In this document: positions 26,549 through 37,426 of the stretch, in pieces
Layout of the letters: each line of letters begins with the position of its first letter
How positions within the stretch are numbered: the first letter of the stretch is position 1
Origin: Actinomycetota bacterium
GTDB lineage: Bacteria; Actinomycetota; Thermoleophilia; Miltoncostaeales; Miltoncostaeaceae
Direction of reading: 5' to 3'
Length of the DNA stretch: 45,843 bases
Assembly (NCBI GenBank): GCA_963169235.1
Contig: CAUJCX010000054.1
Span: forward strand, 1 to 45,843
Program-made: the position numbers and the translations under genes
Notes under the pieces: generated by a model
What the model saw: the letters and a program-made list of their open reading frames with translations, nothing else
Databases searched by the model: none
What the model was told of the DNA's origin: nothing

Positions 26549-27654
26549 CGGAACAGCCCCGCGCGGGGGTGGTCGTCACGCATGTCGGCGTACGTCTCGA
26601 GCGCCGCCCGTTCCTTGTCGGACAGGTCGCCCGGCACCTGCACCTTCAGCCGGGCGATCAGGTCGCCGTGACCTGCGCCCTTCAGCTTCGGTGCGCCCTT
26701 GCCGGCCAGGCGCAGCGAGCGCCCGTCGGCCGACCCGGCGGGCACCTTCAGCTTCACCCGCCCGTTCAGCGTGGGGATCTCCACCTGCGCGCCCAGCGCG
26801 GCCTCGGGGAACGTGACGGGCACGTCCAGCAACAGGTCGTCGCCCTGGCGGGTGAACACGCTGCTGGGGGTGACGCGCACGATCACGAACAGGTCGCCCG
26901 CGGCACCGCCCCGCTCGCCGGCCTCGCCCTTGCCCTTCATGCGGATCTTCGTGCCGTCCTTGGCGCCCGCGGGCACCTTGACGTCGTGGCGCACGCGCTT
27001 GGTGACGCTGCCCACGCCGCGGCACGTCGTGCACGGGTCGTCGATGATGGTGCCGTTGCCGCCGCACCGCGGGCACGGCGACCCGATCGAGAAGCTGCCC
27101 TGGTCGCGGCCCACGACGCCCCGGCCGTGGCACTCGGGGCACAGGCGCGGGCTGGTGCCGGGCTTGGCGCCCGACCCGCCGCACGTCTCGCACGTGACGC
27201 GCTGCTCGATGGTGATGGGCACCTGGGCACCCGCCATCGCCTGATCGAACGACACCCGCACCTCGGCCTCGAGGTCGCGGCCGCGCATCGTGGTGGCCGA
27301 GCGGCGCGCGGACGGCCCCTCGCCGCCGTCGCCGCCCTGGCGCCGGAACATCTGCGACAGCACGTCGGCGAAGTCGCCGAAGCCGCCGCCGGAGCCCCCG
27401 TCCCCGCCCGCGCCGCCACCACCGCGGGGCATGCGCTCGCCGTACGCCCGCTGCGCGTCGTACTCGGCCCGCTTCTTGGCGTCCGACAGCACGTCATAGG
27501 CCTGGGAGATCTCCTTGAAGCGCTCCTCGGCCTTGGCGTCGCCCTGGTTCTGGTCGGGGTGGTACTTCCGCGCCAGCTTGCGGTACGCCTTCTTGATGTC
27601 CTCCGCCTTGGAGTCCTTGCTGACGCCCAGCGTCGAGTACAGGTCCTTCATCAA
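26545..27654 (-). CDS. dnaJ: Co-chaperone DnaJ (Hsp40)
   Basis: The 369-residue protein has the full type I layout. The J domain holds the His-Pro-Asp motif at 32-34 (KYHPDQNQ). A Gly-rich linker follows ([18 protein letters not shown]). Four zinc-binding repeats come next: [24 protein letters not shown] and CTTCRGVG. Two beta-rich substrate-binding domains complete it. It delivers unfolded clients to DnaK and stimulates its ATPase. A second ATG one codon later is possible. The gene starts 26 bases after grpE and overlaps hspR by 4 bases. Confidence 0.97.
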   Translation of the reverse strand: MMKDLYSTLGVSKDSKAEDIKKAYRKLARKYHPDQNQGDAKAEERFKEISQAYDVLSDAKKRAEYDAQRAYGERMPRGGGGAGGDGGSGGGFGDFADVLSQMFRRQGGDGGEGPSARRSATTMRGRDLEAEVRVSFDQAMAGAQVPITIEQRVTCETCGGSGAKPGTSPRLCPECHGRGVVGRDQGSFSIGSPCPRCGGNGTIIDDPCTTCRGVGSVTKRVRHDVKVPAGAKDGTKIRMKGKGEAGERGGAAGDLFVIVRVTPSSVFTRQGDDLLLDVPVTFPEAALGAQVEIPTLNGRVKLKVPAGSADGRSLRLAGKGAPKLKGAGHGDLIARLKVQVPGDLSDKERAALETYADMRDDHPRAGLFR

Positions 27655-27680
27655 GCCTCCGACTCAGGCCTCGCCGGGGC

Positions 27681-28262
27681 TCACTGCCCCGACGAGACGA
27701 CCACCTTCGCCGCACGGATGACGGTGTCACCCATGCGATACCCCTTCTGCGCCTCCGCGATGACGGTGCCCTCCGGCTCGGCCGCGGGCGCCATCGAGAC
27801 GGCGTCGTGCTGGTTGGGATCGAACTGCTGCCCCACCACTTCCATGTGCTGCAAACCCCGCCCGCCCAGCACCGCGGCGAGCTGCTGGCGCACCATCTCG
27901 ACCCCCTCCGCCAGCGACGGATCGGCCGCGCCGAGGGCGTCGACCGCGCGCTCGAGGTTGTCGAGCACGGGCACCACGTCCAGCACCACGTCGCGCACCG
28001 CGCCGTCGCGCTGGACGATGCGGTCGCGCTCGTTGCGCTTGCGGAAGTTCTCGAACTCGGCCTTCAGGCGCTGCAGCGCGTCGAGGTACTCGTCGCGCTC
28101 CCTGCGGGCTTCGTCGAGCTCCGCCGCCGCGGCGGCGGCCGGGTCGTCCCCGGTCGCCGGCTGCGGGGCGGCGGCATCCGCGTCGGGAGCCTCCGGCTCG
28201 GCCCCCTGAGGGACGTCGCCGGGCATGGATCCGGGTTGCGTCGTGTCGTCGCCCTGGGTCAC
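27681..28262 (-). CDS. grpE: Nucleotide-exchange factor GrpE
   Basis: The 193-residue protein has a disordered acidic/Pro-Ala N-terminus. The long dimerisation helix follows (LDEARRERDEYLDALQRLKA then FENFRKRNERD). The C-terminal beta domain contains VGQQFDPNQHDAVSMAP and ends in GYRMGDTVIRAAKVVVS. These are the standard family signatures. It exchanges ADP for ATP on DnaK. Start at GTG 28262. The gap of 66 bases from dnaK is the largest in the operon. Confidence 0.96.
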   Translation of the reverse strand: MTQGDDTTQPGSMPGDVPQGAEPEAPDADAAAPQPATGDDPAAAAAAELDEARRERDEYLDALQRLKAEFENFRKRNERDRIVQRDGAVRDVVLDVVPVLDNLERAVDALGAADPSLAEGVEMVRQQLAAVLGGRGLQHMEVVGQQFDPNQHDAVSMAPAAEPEGTVIAEAQKGYRMGDTVIRAAKVVVSSGQ

Positions 28263-28328
28263 CGCTCGTCCGTGTCGCGTGTCGTGTTGTTCATCTCGTC
28301 TCTCCCCTCGTGATCGTGGTGGTGACGC

Positions 28329-30239
<1,911 letters not shown>

Positions 30240-30299
30240 GCTGTCTTCGTGCCTCCCTAGGCGCTTCCATGGCCCCGCCTTCTGCGGGGAACGTTCCGT

Positions 30300-30328
30300 A
30301 CCCTAAACCTGAGTCCCCACATGTCAAG
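30300..30328 (-). promoter_or_regulatory. dnaK operon promoter overlapped by a HAIR-like HspR site
   Basis: On the minus strand a perfect -35 TTGACA (30322-30327) is followed after 16 bases by TAGGGT (30300-30305). The sequence CTTGACA-N7-ACTCAGG (30308-30328) matches the HspR inverted repeat consensus CTTGAGT-N7-ACTCAAG at 11 of 14 positions, with the exact spacing. The operator covers the -35 box and most of the spacer, so HspR binding would exclude polymerase. No CIRCE element is present. Confidence 0.8.
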
Positions 30329-30365
30329 TCCAACGCGGTCGGATCTGATGCGACTTCACTAAGAC

Positions 30366-31775
30366 TTAAGGGTCGGGCGGGGAGAGCGGCGGACCCTCGC
30401 CCAACCGCGCGGCCCACGCGGCCGGGCGCTCGGTCCCGGCGGCGTACTCGTCCAGCGGCACCTTCCCCGCCCGCCACGCGGCCACGACGGGGTCGACGAT
30501 GCGCCAGCACTCCTCCGCGGCGTCACCGCGCACCGACAGCAGCGGATCGCCGTCGAAGATGCGCCCCAGGATCTCGCCGTACGGGCGCATGGCGGGTTCG
30601 CCCAGCTCGGCGGCCAGAGTGGTGCGCTCGAGCTCGAGGTTGCGCCCCGCGGCGTTGGTGGTGATGTCGAGCGTGATGCGCTGCGGCCGCAGGTCGAGCG
30701 TGATGCGGTTGGGCGTGGGCTCGCCCGTGAGGCCGTCGGGCACGTACCGCACCGGGCGGAACGTCACGGTGACGTGGTTGCAGTCGCGCCCCAGGGCCTT
30801 GCCGGAGCGCAACACGAACGGCACCCCCTCCCAGCGGGCGTTGCGCACGTGCAAAAGCAGCTCGGCAAGCGTGTCGGTGCCGCGTTTCGGATCGACCCCG
30901 TCCTCGGACGCGTACGCGGGCACCTCCTTGCCGTCCACGACGCCCGCCGTGTAGCGCGCCCGGCGCGACGAGGCCACGGGGTCGGCGTCCGCCACCCGCG
31001 TCGCGCGCAGCGCGTGCACCATCAGGTCGCGCAGCTCCACGTGGTCGATGCGGCTGGGCTCCTCCATCGCCACCATCGCCAGCACCAAGAGCAGGTGGCT
31101 CTGCAGCATGTCGACCAGCGCGCCCGCGCCGTCGTAGTAGCCGGCCCGCCCCTCCAAAGCCAGCGTCTCGTCGTACGTGATCTCCACGCGCTCGACGTTC
31201 TGGGCGTTCCACACCGGCTCGAAGATGCGGTTGGCGAAGCGGAAACCCAGCAGGTCGAGCACCGTCGCCCGGCCCAGGAAGTGGTCGACGCGGAAGATGT
31301 CGTCCTCGGGCACCACCCTCAGCAGTTGCTCGTTGAGAGTGCGGGCCGACTGCTGGTCCTCGCCGAACGGCTTCTCGAGGGCCAGCCGCAGGCCGTCGGG
31401 CCGCTCCATGCCCTCCAGCAGCGCGCAGATCTTCACGGTGACGTGCGGCGGGAGCGAGAAGTACAGGACGGCGTGCGGGCGCATCCCCGCCACCACGCGC
31501 TGCAGGTCGCCGGCGTCGGTGGAGTCGGCCACCTCGAACCGGGCGCGGGCCACCGTGGCCTTGATGACGGGCTCCGAGGCGCCGCCGTCCTCGAGCGCGG
31601 CGGCCAGCGTCGCGCGCCAATCGTCGCGGGAGATCTCGGTGCGGGCGACGCCCACCACCTCCACCTTCCGCTCGGGCTCGGCGGCCAAGAGAGTCCCCAG
31701 CCCGGGCAGCAAGAGGCGCCGGGTGAGGTCGCCCGACGCGCCCAGGATCACGAGCTGCTGTACGGATGAGGCCAC
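30366..31775 (-). CDS. zwf: Glucose-6-phosphate 1-dehydrogenase
   Basis: The 469-residue enzyme oxidises glucose 6-phosphate to 6-phosphogluconolactone, producing NADPH, the first step of the oxidative pentose phosphate pathway. It shows the NADP-binding turn GASGDLTRR near the N-terminus, EKPFGEDQQSA, and the active-site signature RVDHFLGRATVLDLLGFRFAN. The C-terminal half has the usual GKALGRDCNHV region. GTG 31775 is the chosen start because AAGGAG lies just upstream and the frame before it has no conserved sequence. It stands alone, without gnd or opcA next to it. Its stop lies directly upstream of the dnaK promoter on the same strand. Confidence 0.96.
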   Translation of the reverse strand: MASSVQQLVILGASGDLTRRLLLPGLGTLLAAEPERKVEVVGVARTEISRDDWRATLAAALEDGGASEPVIKATVARARFEVADSTDAGDLQRVVAGMRPHAVLYFSLPPHVTVKICALLEGMERPDGLRLALEKPFGEDQQSARTLNEQLLRVVPEDDIFRVDHFLGRATVLDLLGFRFANRIFEPVWNAQNVERVEITYDETLALEGRAGYYDGAGALVDMLQSHLLLVLAMVAMEEPSRIDHVELRDLMVHALRATRVADADPVASSRRARYTAGVVDGKEVPAYASEDGVDPKRGTDTLAELLLHVRNARWEGVPFVLRSGKALGRDCNHVTVTFRPVRYVPDGLTGEPTPNRITLDLRPQRITLDITTNAAGRNLELERTTLAAELGEPAMRPYGEILGRIFDGDPLLSVRGDAAEECWRIVDPVVAAWRAGKVPLDEYAAGTERPAAWAARLGEGPPLSPPDP

Positions 31776-31920
31776 GGCGTCTCCTTGGTCCCAAGGGGCA
31801 GTGGGTCTGCGCCGGGCGGACACCTGTAGGGCAGCGGACCCGTCACGCGATTATCCCCTCGCGGCCTCCGCGGCGCACCCCCACCGGGCCCGCGCCGCCG
31901 TCGCGCCCCCCGCACGGGCG

Positions 31921-32304
31921 TCAGACGGGTGCGTACGTCCCGATGGCCAGGGCGATCACCTCGCCGGTGTCCTCCTGGTGCACCTCGGCCTCCACCACGA
32001 TCACGTGACGGCCGCGCTTGCGCACGTGGGCCGTGGCGACGACGCGTCCGGTGCGGCCGGGCTCGAGGTAGTTCGTCTTGAGCTCGATGGTGGCGGGTAC
32101 CTGGTCGTCGTCCATCTGCGACTCGGCCGCCCGGCCCATGGCGACGTCGATGAGCGTGGCGATCACGCCGCCGTGGACGGTGCCGGCGGGGTTCAGGTGG
32201 CGTTCCTCGGCCAGGAGGCCCAGGCGCACGGAGCCGTCGTCGCCCTCCTGCGGCTCCACGCCGACGAGGTCCGAGAAGCCCTGGCCCACCGGTCGATCGC
32301 TCAT
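31921..32304 (-). CDS. PaaI-type hotdog-fold thioesterase
   Basis: The 127-residue protein has the hotdog-fold thioesterase signature: NPAGTVHGGVIATLIDVAMG, where the His-Gly-Gly and following Asp line the active site, and TIELKTNYLEPGRTGRVVATA. It ends with GEVIALAIGTYAPV. Such enzymes hydrolyse acyl-CoA or phenylacetyl-CoA-type thioesters. The substrate is not predicted. The ATG at 32304 begins the conserved domain; a longer frame upstream belongs to another gene's reading frame. It lies 145 bases upstream of zwf on the same strand but a shared role is not apparent. Confidence 0.9.
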   Translation of the reverse strand: MSDRPVGQGFSDLVGVEPQEGDDGSVRLGLLAEERHLNPAGTVHGGVIATLIDVAMGRAAESQMDDDQVPATIELKTNYLEPGRTGRVVATAHVRKRGRHVIVVEAEVHQEDTGEVIALAIGTYAPV

Positions 32305-32432
32305 GGCATCTCCGCTGTCCCTCCGGTCGGCTCGCCCACCGGAGCGCCCCGGACACCACCGATCATAGTCCGCTCCCGGTGATGCCACGCCCGCGATGCC
32401 CTCGCGCGCCGCTCGCTGCGGCGGCCAGCGAT

Positions 32433-33291
32433 TCAGCTGAGGCGGCAGTTCGCCGTCACGGCGAAGCGATGGCCGGGGGACGACACCCCGATGCGCGTGA
32501 ACAACACGGTGCCCTTGCACGCCCGGGGGCGCGTGAGCGTGATGCGGACCCGCTTCCACTTCGCGCGCGCGTTCGCCTCCGCACACTGCACGCCCTCGCG
32601 GAACACGGGGAAGTTCGCGCGACCGACGCCCACCGCGCGGGTCGAGCCCCATTGCCACCGCACGCCGTCGACGTGCACCGAGCACGCGGAGCTGCCGAAC
32701 GAGAACGCCCTGGGCTTCACGACCCGCTGCAGGGTGTAGTCCTGGGGCGGGAACGACACGCCGGGGAGCGTGTCGGGAGCGGCCGACGGCGGCGTCCGCT
32801 CCGTGCGGCGGGTGGCGGGCACCAGTGCGGCGGCGGCCGCGTCCCAGCGGAACGTGGTGAGGACCACCGGGCCCGTCGGGGCGGAGAACGCGTCCCCGCT
32901 GAGGAGCGTCGGCGCACGCTCGACGAGGAGGCCGTCCTTGACCTCGTAGCCGCCCCCGGTGAAGTACCGGCTGGGCAGGATGACGCGGTACGTGGCTCCG
33001 TCGACGACGAAGTAGAAGCCGTGTGACGTGCCGTTGTTGCCGCGCCACACAGCGTCCGGCACGGCGTCGCCGGTGAAGTCCGACGCCAGGACGGTGACGA
33101 ACTCGCATTCGTCGCCGTCCGCCCATTTCCAGACATCGTCGGGGACGTCGTCCTGATCGACGACGAGGGCCACCACGTCGACGTCGACGCACGACGGGTC
33201 CGCGGGCTCCGCAGGTTGAGCCCAGCGCCGAACCGCCTGCCACGGTGGCGCCCGCGAAAAGAGAGCAGAGCAGCGTTCGTTGTATGCGCAT
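32433..33291 (-). CDS. Secreted protein of unknown function, signal peptide frameshifted
   Basis: Two frames together make one sensible secreted protein. From ATG 33291, one frame reads MRIQRTLLCSLFAGATVAGG, a good signal peptide. The other frame, open from about 33240 to the TGA at 32433-32435, carries the body: ADPSCVDVDVVALVVDQDDV, FTGDAVPDAVWRGNNGTSHG and a C-terminal beta-rich domain with three cysteines. Removing one base from a GGG run (33221-33223 on the plus strand, CCC) joins them as SALA-QPAEP, a textbook signal peptidase site. So the gene either has a true one-base insertion or a sequence error. The body frame also has a GTG at 33299, but that start gives no signal peptide. The FTGDAVPDAVW segment resembles FG-GAP-like calcium-binding loops, weakly. 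Confidence 0.75.
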
Positions 33292-33366
33292 GGCGTCACC
33301 CCACGATGGTGGAACGTTCATTCCCCCATCGGCGTGACCACGTGCCCGGGACGACGGGCAATGCCT

Positions 33367-33972
33367 CTAGGAGTCCGCGTCGCCCTCCACCACCACGACG
33401 TGCACCGCCTTGGGGCCGTGCATCCCCAGGATCAGGGTCTTCTCGATGTCGGCCGTGCGGCTGGGCCCGCTCTGGAACGACAGGGCCGACCCGACCCCGA
33501 TGGCCGGCAGCGCGCGCAGCACGTCCAGCAGGCCGTCGAACAGGCGCCTGCGCTCCACCAGGCACACGTGCACCGGGGCGATCAGCGCACCCCCGCGGCC
33601 CGCCGCGCCGCCCGTGACGATGGAGCCGGTGGCCGCCACCGCCGCCACGCAGCCCGTGACCGCGACGTCGGCCTCGGCCACCGTCGCCCGGTCGGCCTGC
33701 TCGTAGTGCACCACCTCCACCCCCACGGTCTCCAGCCGCCCGGCCAGCGCCTCGCGGCGGGCGTCGAGGTCCGCGGCCAGCACCACCCGCAGGGGGCGGT
33801 GGGCGAGCACCGCGCGCTCGGCGGCGTCCACCGCGTCGCCGCGCGCCACCACCTCGGCCGTGCCCGCGACGGCCTCGACCTCGGCGACGAAGCGCGCGAC
33901 GGCGTCCTCGCCGGGACGAAGCTCGGTGGGGGCGATCGCCGCCAGCCGCGCCGGATCGATGCGCGGCCTCAC
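33367..33972 (-). CDS. lutC: Lactate utilisation protein LutC (LUD domain)
   Basis: The 201-residue LUD-domain protein starts at GTG 33972, overlapping the lutB stop (GTGA). It contains VEAVAGTAEVVARGDAVDAA, EADVAVTGCVAAVAATGSIV with the conserved Thr-Gly-Ser segment, APVHVCLVERRRLFDG and SGPSRTADIEKTLILGMHGP, the family's terminal signature. With LutA and LutB it forms the iron-sulfur L-lactate dehydrogenase complex. It closes the operon. Confidence 0.94.
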   Translation of the reverse strand: MRPRIDPARLAAIAPTELRPGEDAVARFVAEVEAVAGTAEVVARGDAVDAAERAVLAHRPLRVVLAADLDARREALAGRLETVGVEVVHYEQADRATVAEADVAVTGCVAAVAATGSIVTGGAAGRGGALIAPVHVCLVERRRLFDGLLDVLRALPAIGVGSALSFQSGPSRTADIEKTLILGMHGPKAVHVVVVEGDADS

Positions 33973-35369
33973 CGGCGGCCGCCCGGGCGTGGCCCTCCCG
34001 GGAGGTCGCGCCCGTCCAGCCAGCGGGCCGCGCCCGGCACGCGCCGCACCAGCCCGGACGGTACGCGGGCCGCCGCCCGCGTACCCACCCGCGCGAACGT
34101 CACCGACGCGCGGTACGTCCACGGGTTGCTCCACGCCAGCGACCACAGGCTCGACGCGACGCGCTCGGCCCGGGGCGCGGCGTCGCCCCGCACGCGGTCG
34201 CTGCGCAGGCCGTGCAGCAGGTCGTGGATGGGGATCTTCACAGGGCACACGTCGTCGCACGCCCCGCACAGCGTGCTTGCGTGCGGCAGCTCGCCGCCGG
34301 CGTCCATGCCGCGGAAGAGCGGGGTCAGCACCGCGCCGATGGGGCCGCCGTACACCCACCCGTACGCGTGCCCGCCCACCTGGCGGTACACGGGGCACAC
34401 GTTCTGGCACGCGCCGCAGCGGATGCAGTGGAGCACGTCCTGGTACGCGCCCCCGCGCAGGGCGCTGCGGCCGTTGTCCAGCAGCACCACGTGCATCTCC
34501 CGCGGGCCGTCGGGCTCGCCCGGGCGGCGCGGACCCGACAAGAGGCTCACGTACGTGGTGATCAGCTGCCCCGTGCCCGCCCCGGTGAGAAGCGGCAGCA
34601 TCACGGCCAGGTCCTCCAGCCGCGGCAGCACCCGCTCGATGCCCATGAGGCTGATGTGCACCCGCGGCAGCGACGTGCACATGCGGCCGTTGCCCTCGTT
34701 CGTCACCAGACAGATCGTTCCGGTCTCGGCGATGCCGAAGTTGGCGCCGCTGATGCCCACGTCGGCGGTGAGAAACGCCTCACGCAGGGTGTCGCGGGCG
34801 AAACCGGTGAGCGCGGCCGCGTCGTCGGGCAGCTCGCGCCCGGCCACGCGCGACAGGCTGTCGCGCACCTCCCCGCGGGTCTTGTGGATGATGGGCGCGA
34901 TGATGTGCGAGGGGCGGTCGTGGTCGAGCTGCACGACGTACTCGCCCAGGTCGGTCTCCACCACCTCCACGCCGTCCGCCTCCAGCGCCGGGTTGAGGCC
35001 GATCTCCTCACTGGCCATCGACTTCACCTTCACCACCCGCCGGCCGCCCGCGTCGCGCACGATGCCGCGGATGATCTCCCGCGCGCGGGCGTCGTCGGCC
35101 GCGCGGTGCACGCTCACGCCGTTGCGCTCGAGCGCCGCCACCAGCGTGGCCAGGTGCTCGTCGAGGTGCTCCACTGCATCGGCGCGGATGCGCCGCCCCT
35201 GCTCGCGCAGCGCGTCGTAGTCGTGGTCGCGGAAGCGGTCGCGCAGGGCGTTGTAGGCGTGGTCGGTGGCCTTCGGCACGGCCCGCCGCAGAAACGGCTT
35301 GCCCAGCTGCTCGTGCGCGCGCTGCGAGAACGTCGACGACGTCAGCGGGTCGGGCCCGGGCCGGTTCAC
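33969..35369 (-). CDS. lutB: Lactate utilisation iron-sulfur protein LutB
   Basis: The 466-residue protein has an N-terminal LUD domain (about 60-300) with ISGANFGIAETGTICLVTNE. Two [4Fe-4S] motifs follow, CIRCGACQNVC (315-325) and CGACDDVCPVK (368-378). The C-terminal region ends Arg/Pro/Gly-rich. It passes electrons from L-lactate oxidation in the LutABC complex. GTG 35369 overlaps the lutA stop by 4 bases. All eight cluster cysteines appear to be present. Confidence 0.96.
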   Translation of the reverse strand: MNRPGPDPLTSSTFSQRAHEQLGKPFLRRAVPKATDHAYNALRDRFRDHDYDALREQGRRIRADAVEHLDEHLATLVAALERNGVSVHRAADDARAREIIRGIVRDAGGRRVVKVKSMASEEIGLNPALEADGVEVVETDLGEYVVQLDHDRPSHIIAPIIHKTRGEVRDSLSRVAGRELPDDAAALTGFARDTLREAFLTADVGISGANFGIAETGTICLVTNEGNGRMCTSLPRVHISLMGIERVLPRLEDLAVMLPLLTGAGTGQLITTYVSLLSGPRRPGEPDGPREMHVVLLDNGRSALRGGAYQDVLHCIRCGACQNVCPVYRQVGGHAYGWVYGGPIGAVLTPLFRGMDAGGELPHASTLCGACDDVCPVKIPIHDLLHGLRSDRVRGDAAPRAERVASSLWSLAWSNPWTYRASVTFARVGTRAAARVPSGLVRRVPGAARWLDGRDLPGGPRPGGRR

Positions 35370-36115
35370 CGCAGGCCCGCCTCGGCCAGCAGCGTCGCGA
35401 TGTGCACCACGCGGGGGGTGTCGCCGCGGCGTCCGCTGCGCGCGTCGAGGTGCATGATGCAGCCCGGATCGGCCGAGATGACGGCGTCCACCTGGGCCAC
35501 GCGGGCGTCGTCCAGGGTGGCGTCGGCCATGGCCACCGACACCTCGGGGTAACGCACCGAGAACGTGCCGCCGAAGCCGCAGCAGCGGGGGGCGACGGCG
35601 GTGGGAACGACGGTGAGCCCCGCCACGGTTCCCAGCACCGCCCGCGGCGCGTCCGAGATGCCGAGTTCCCTCAGCATGTGGCAGCTGTCGTGGTACGCCA
35701 CCGTGCCCGGCCACGCGAGGCCCAGCGTGGCCAGGCGATCGGCACGCTCGGCCAGCAGGGTGGTGAGCTCGCGTACCCGCTGCGACACGCGGATCGCGGC
35801 GCGCTCGTGGCGCGATCCGCGGAAGAGCTCGCGCCAGTGCAGGTGCATCATGCTGGCGCACGACCCGGCGGGCACCACGATGGGCCCCTCGGTGCGATCG
35901 AGCGCGGCCAGCGACGCCTTCGCCACCCGGCGCGCGTCGGCGTCGAACCCCGAGTTGTAGCCGGGCTGACCGCAGCACGTCACTCCGCGCGCGAGCCGGG
36001 GCGCATAGCCGCAGGCGGCCAGCGCCCGCGTGGTCTGCCCCACCACGTCCGGCATGGCGATGTCACCCAGGCACGTCGGGAAGACCGTCACGGTGCTGGC
36101 TGTCGAGGCGGGCAC
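35366..36115 (-). CDS. lutA: Lactate utilisation protein LutA (CCG domains)
   Basis: The 249-residue protein contains two CCG domains typical of heterodisulfide reductase-like subunits: GVTCCGQPGYNSGFDADARR in the first and APRCCGFGGTFSVRYPEVS in the second. It opens with TVFPTCLGDI. It is the first gene of lutABC, which converts L-lactate to pyruvate at the inner face of the membrane, with electrons going to the quinone pool. GTG 36115 is the best start though the ribosome-binding site is very close. No lactate permease or GntR/LutR regulator is adjacent. Confidence 0.95.
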   Translation of the reverse strand: MPASTASTVTVFPTCLGDIAMPDVVGQTTRALAACGYAPRLARGVTCCGQPGYNSGFDADARRVAKASLAALDRTEGPIVVPAGSCASMMHLHWRELFRGSRHERAAIRVSQRVRELTTLLAERADRLATLGLAWPGTVAYHDSCHMLRELGISDAPRAVLGTVAGLTVVPTAVAPRCCGFGGTFSVRYPEVSVAMADATLDDARVAQVDAVISADPGCIMHLDARSGRRGDTPRVVHIATLLAEAGLR

Positions 36116-36151
36116 GCCTCCACCGTACCGACGCCGACCGGCCCCGCGCGA

Positions 36152-36157
36152 TACCGT
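36152..36157 (+). promoter_or_regulatory. Candidate leaderless -10 box before the YjbR gene
   Basis: TACCGT lies exactly six bases upstream of ATG 36164, within the 48-base divergent gap to lutA. No ribosome-binding site is seen, so a leaderless transcript is likely. Confidence 0.45.
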
Positions 36158-36163
36158 CGCGTC

Positions 36164-36595
36164 ATGCGTGACGACCGCCCCGCCACCCCGGACGACGTCC
36201 GCGAGATCTGCCTCGGCCTGCCCGACGTGGAGCTGGGGACCTCGTGGGGCGACCGACCCACGTTCAAGGTGCCCAAGGGGCCCAAGGGCAAGGGGTTCGT
36301 GCTGTACCGATCCCCGCACGCGACGGCCGTTGACCCGGTCACCGGCGACCCGTTCACCGACCTGCTGGTGATCCACACGGGCACCCCGGGCGACAAGCAG
36401 GCACTGGTGGACGACCCCGGTCTGCCGTTCTTCACCGTCCCCCACTTCGACCGCTCCAACGCGGTGCTGGTGCAACAGTCGCGCCTGGGCGAGATGACGG
36501 TGGCGGAGCTGCGGGAGGTGCTCACCGAGGCGTGGTTCGCCAAGGCCCCCAAGCGGCTGCACGCCGAGTACCTGCGTGACGAGGAGCCGGGATGA
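36164..36595 (+). CDS. MmcQ/YjbR-family DNA-binding-like protein
   Basis: The 143-residue protein shows the CyaY-like fold of the MmcQ/YjbR family. DVREICLGLPDVELGTSWGD at the N-terminus is a classic signature, followed by PTFKVPKGPKGKGFVLYRS and, near the C-terminus, LTEAWFAKAPKRLHAEYL. Family members are small, often annotated as DNA-binding, and mostly of unknown role. It overlaps the next methyltransferase gene by 4 bases (ATGA), so the two are translationally coupled. Confidence 0.92.
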   Translation: MRDDRPATPDDVREICLGLPDVELGTSWGDRPTFKVPKGPKGKGFVLYRSPHATAVDPVTGDPFTDLLVIHTGTPGDKQALVDDPGLPFFTVPHFDRSNAVLVQQSRLGEMTVAELREVLTEAWFAKAPKRLHAEYLRDEEPG

Positions 36596-37413
36596 GCGAT
36601 CACGCACCCGACGGGCCGGCGCGCGAGCGCGACACGTACACCCACGGGCACCACGAGTCGGTGCTGCGCAGCCACCGCTGGCGCACCGCCGAGAACTCGT
36701 GCGGGTACCTGCTGCCCCACCTGCGCGCGGGCATGCGGGTACTGGACGTCGGGTGCGGGCCCGGCACCATCACCCGCGACCTCGCCGCGCGGGTCGCCCC
36801 GGGCGACGTGCTGGGCGTGGACGCGTCGCCCGACATCGTGCAGCAGGCCCGCCGGGACGGCGCGGAGGGCGTCCACTTCGACGTGGCCGACGTGTACGCG
36901 CTTCCCTACGGTGACGGCACGTTCGACGTGGTGCACGCCCACCAGGTGCTGCAGCACCTGACCCGGCCGGTGGACGCGCTGCGCGAGATGCGCCGCGTGC
37001 TCGCCCCGGGTGGCGTGGCCGCGGCCCGCGACAGCGTCTACGGCACGTTCCGGTGGTCACCGGACAGCCCGCCGCTGGAGGACTGGCTCGACCTGTACAT
37101 GGCGGTGACGCGCCACAACGAGGCCGAGCCGGACGCCGGGCGCCACTTGAAGGCGTGGGCCCGCGCCGCGGGGTTCGAGGAAGTCACGTTCACGTCGTCC
37201 ACATGGACGTTCGCCGACCCCGAGACGTGCGCGTGGTGGGGCGACCTGTGGGCCGACCGCGCGCTCCACTCGGCGTTCGCCGACCAGGCCCGGCAGTACG
37301 GCCTGGCCGACGACGCCCGTCTGCGCCGCATCAGCGACGGCTGGCACGCGTGGGCCGCGCACCCCGACGCCGCGCTCATCATCCTGCACGGCGAAGTGCT
37401 CGCCCGTTCGTAG
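36592..37413 (+). CDS. SAM-dependent class I methyltransferase
   Basis: The 273-residue protein has a Rossmann methyltransferase fold. Motif I is MRVLDVGCGPGTITRDLAA, the acidic loop LGVDASPDIVQQAR, motif II-like FDVADVYALPYGDGTFDVV, and motif III EMRRVLAPGGVAA. These match UbiE/Coq5-like methyltransferases. The last 100 residues include several Trp residues (TWTFADPETCAWWGDLWAD) that may form a substrate pocket. Substrate is unknown. ATG 36592 overlaps the preceding stop. Confidence 0.93.
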   Translation: MSDHAPDGPARERDTYTHGHHESVLRSHRWRTAENSCGYLLPHLRAGMRVLDVGCGPGTITRDLAARVAPGDVLGVDASPDIVQQARRDGAEGVHFDVADVYALPYGDGTFDVVHAHQVLQHLTRPVDALREMRRVLAPGGVAAARDSVYGTFRWSPDSPPLEDWLDLYMAVTRHNEAEPDAGRHLKAWARAAGFEEVTFTSSTWTFADPETCAWWGDLWADRALHSAFADQARQYGLADDARLRRISDGWHAWAAHPDAALIILHGEVLARS

Positions 37414-37426
37414 CGGGGCGCCCACC

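Noticed and set aside
30240-30365. CIRCE/HrcA element upstream of dnaK
   Set aside because: No TTAGCACTC-N9-GAGTGCTAA-like sequence is seen; the HspR-type repeat explains the region.
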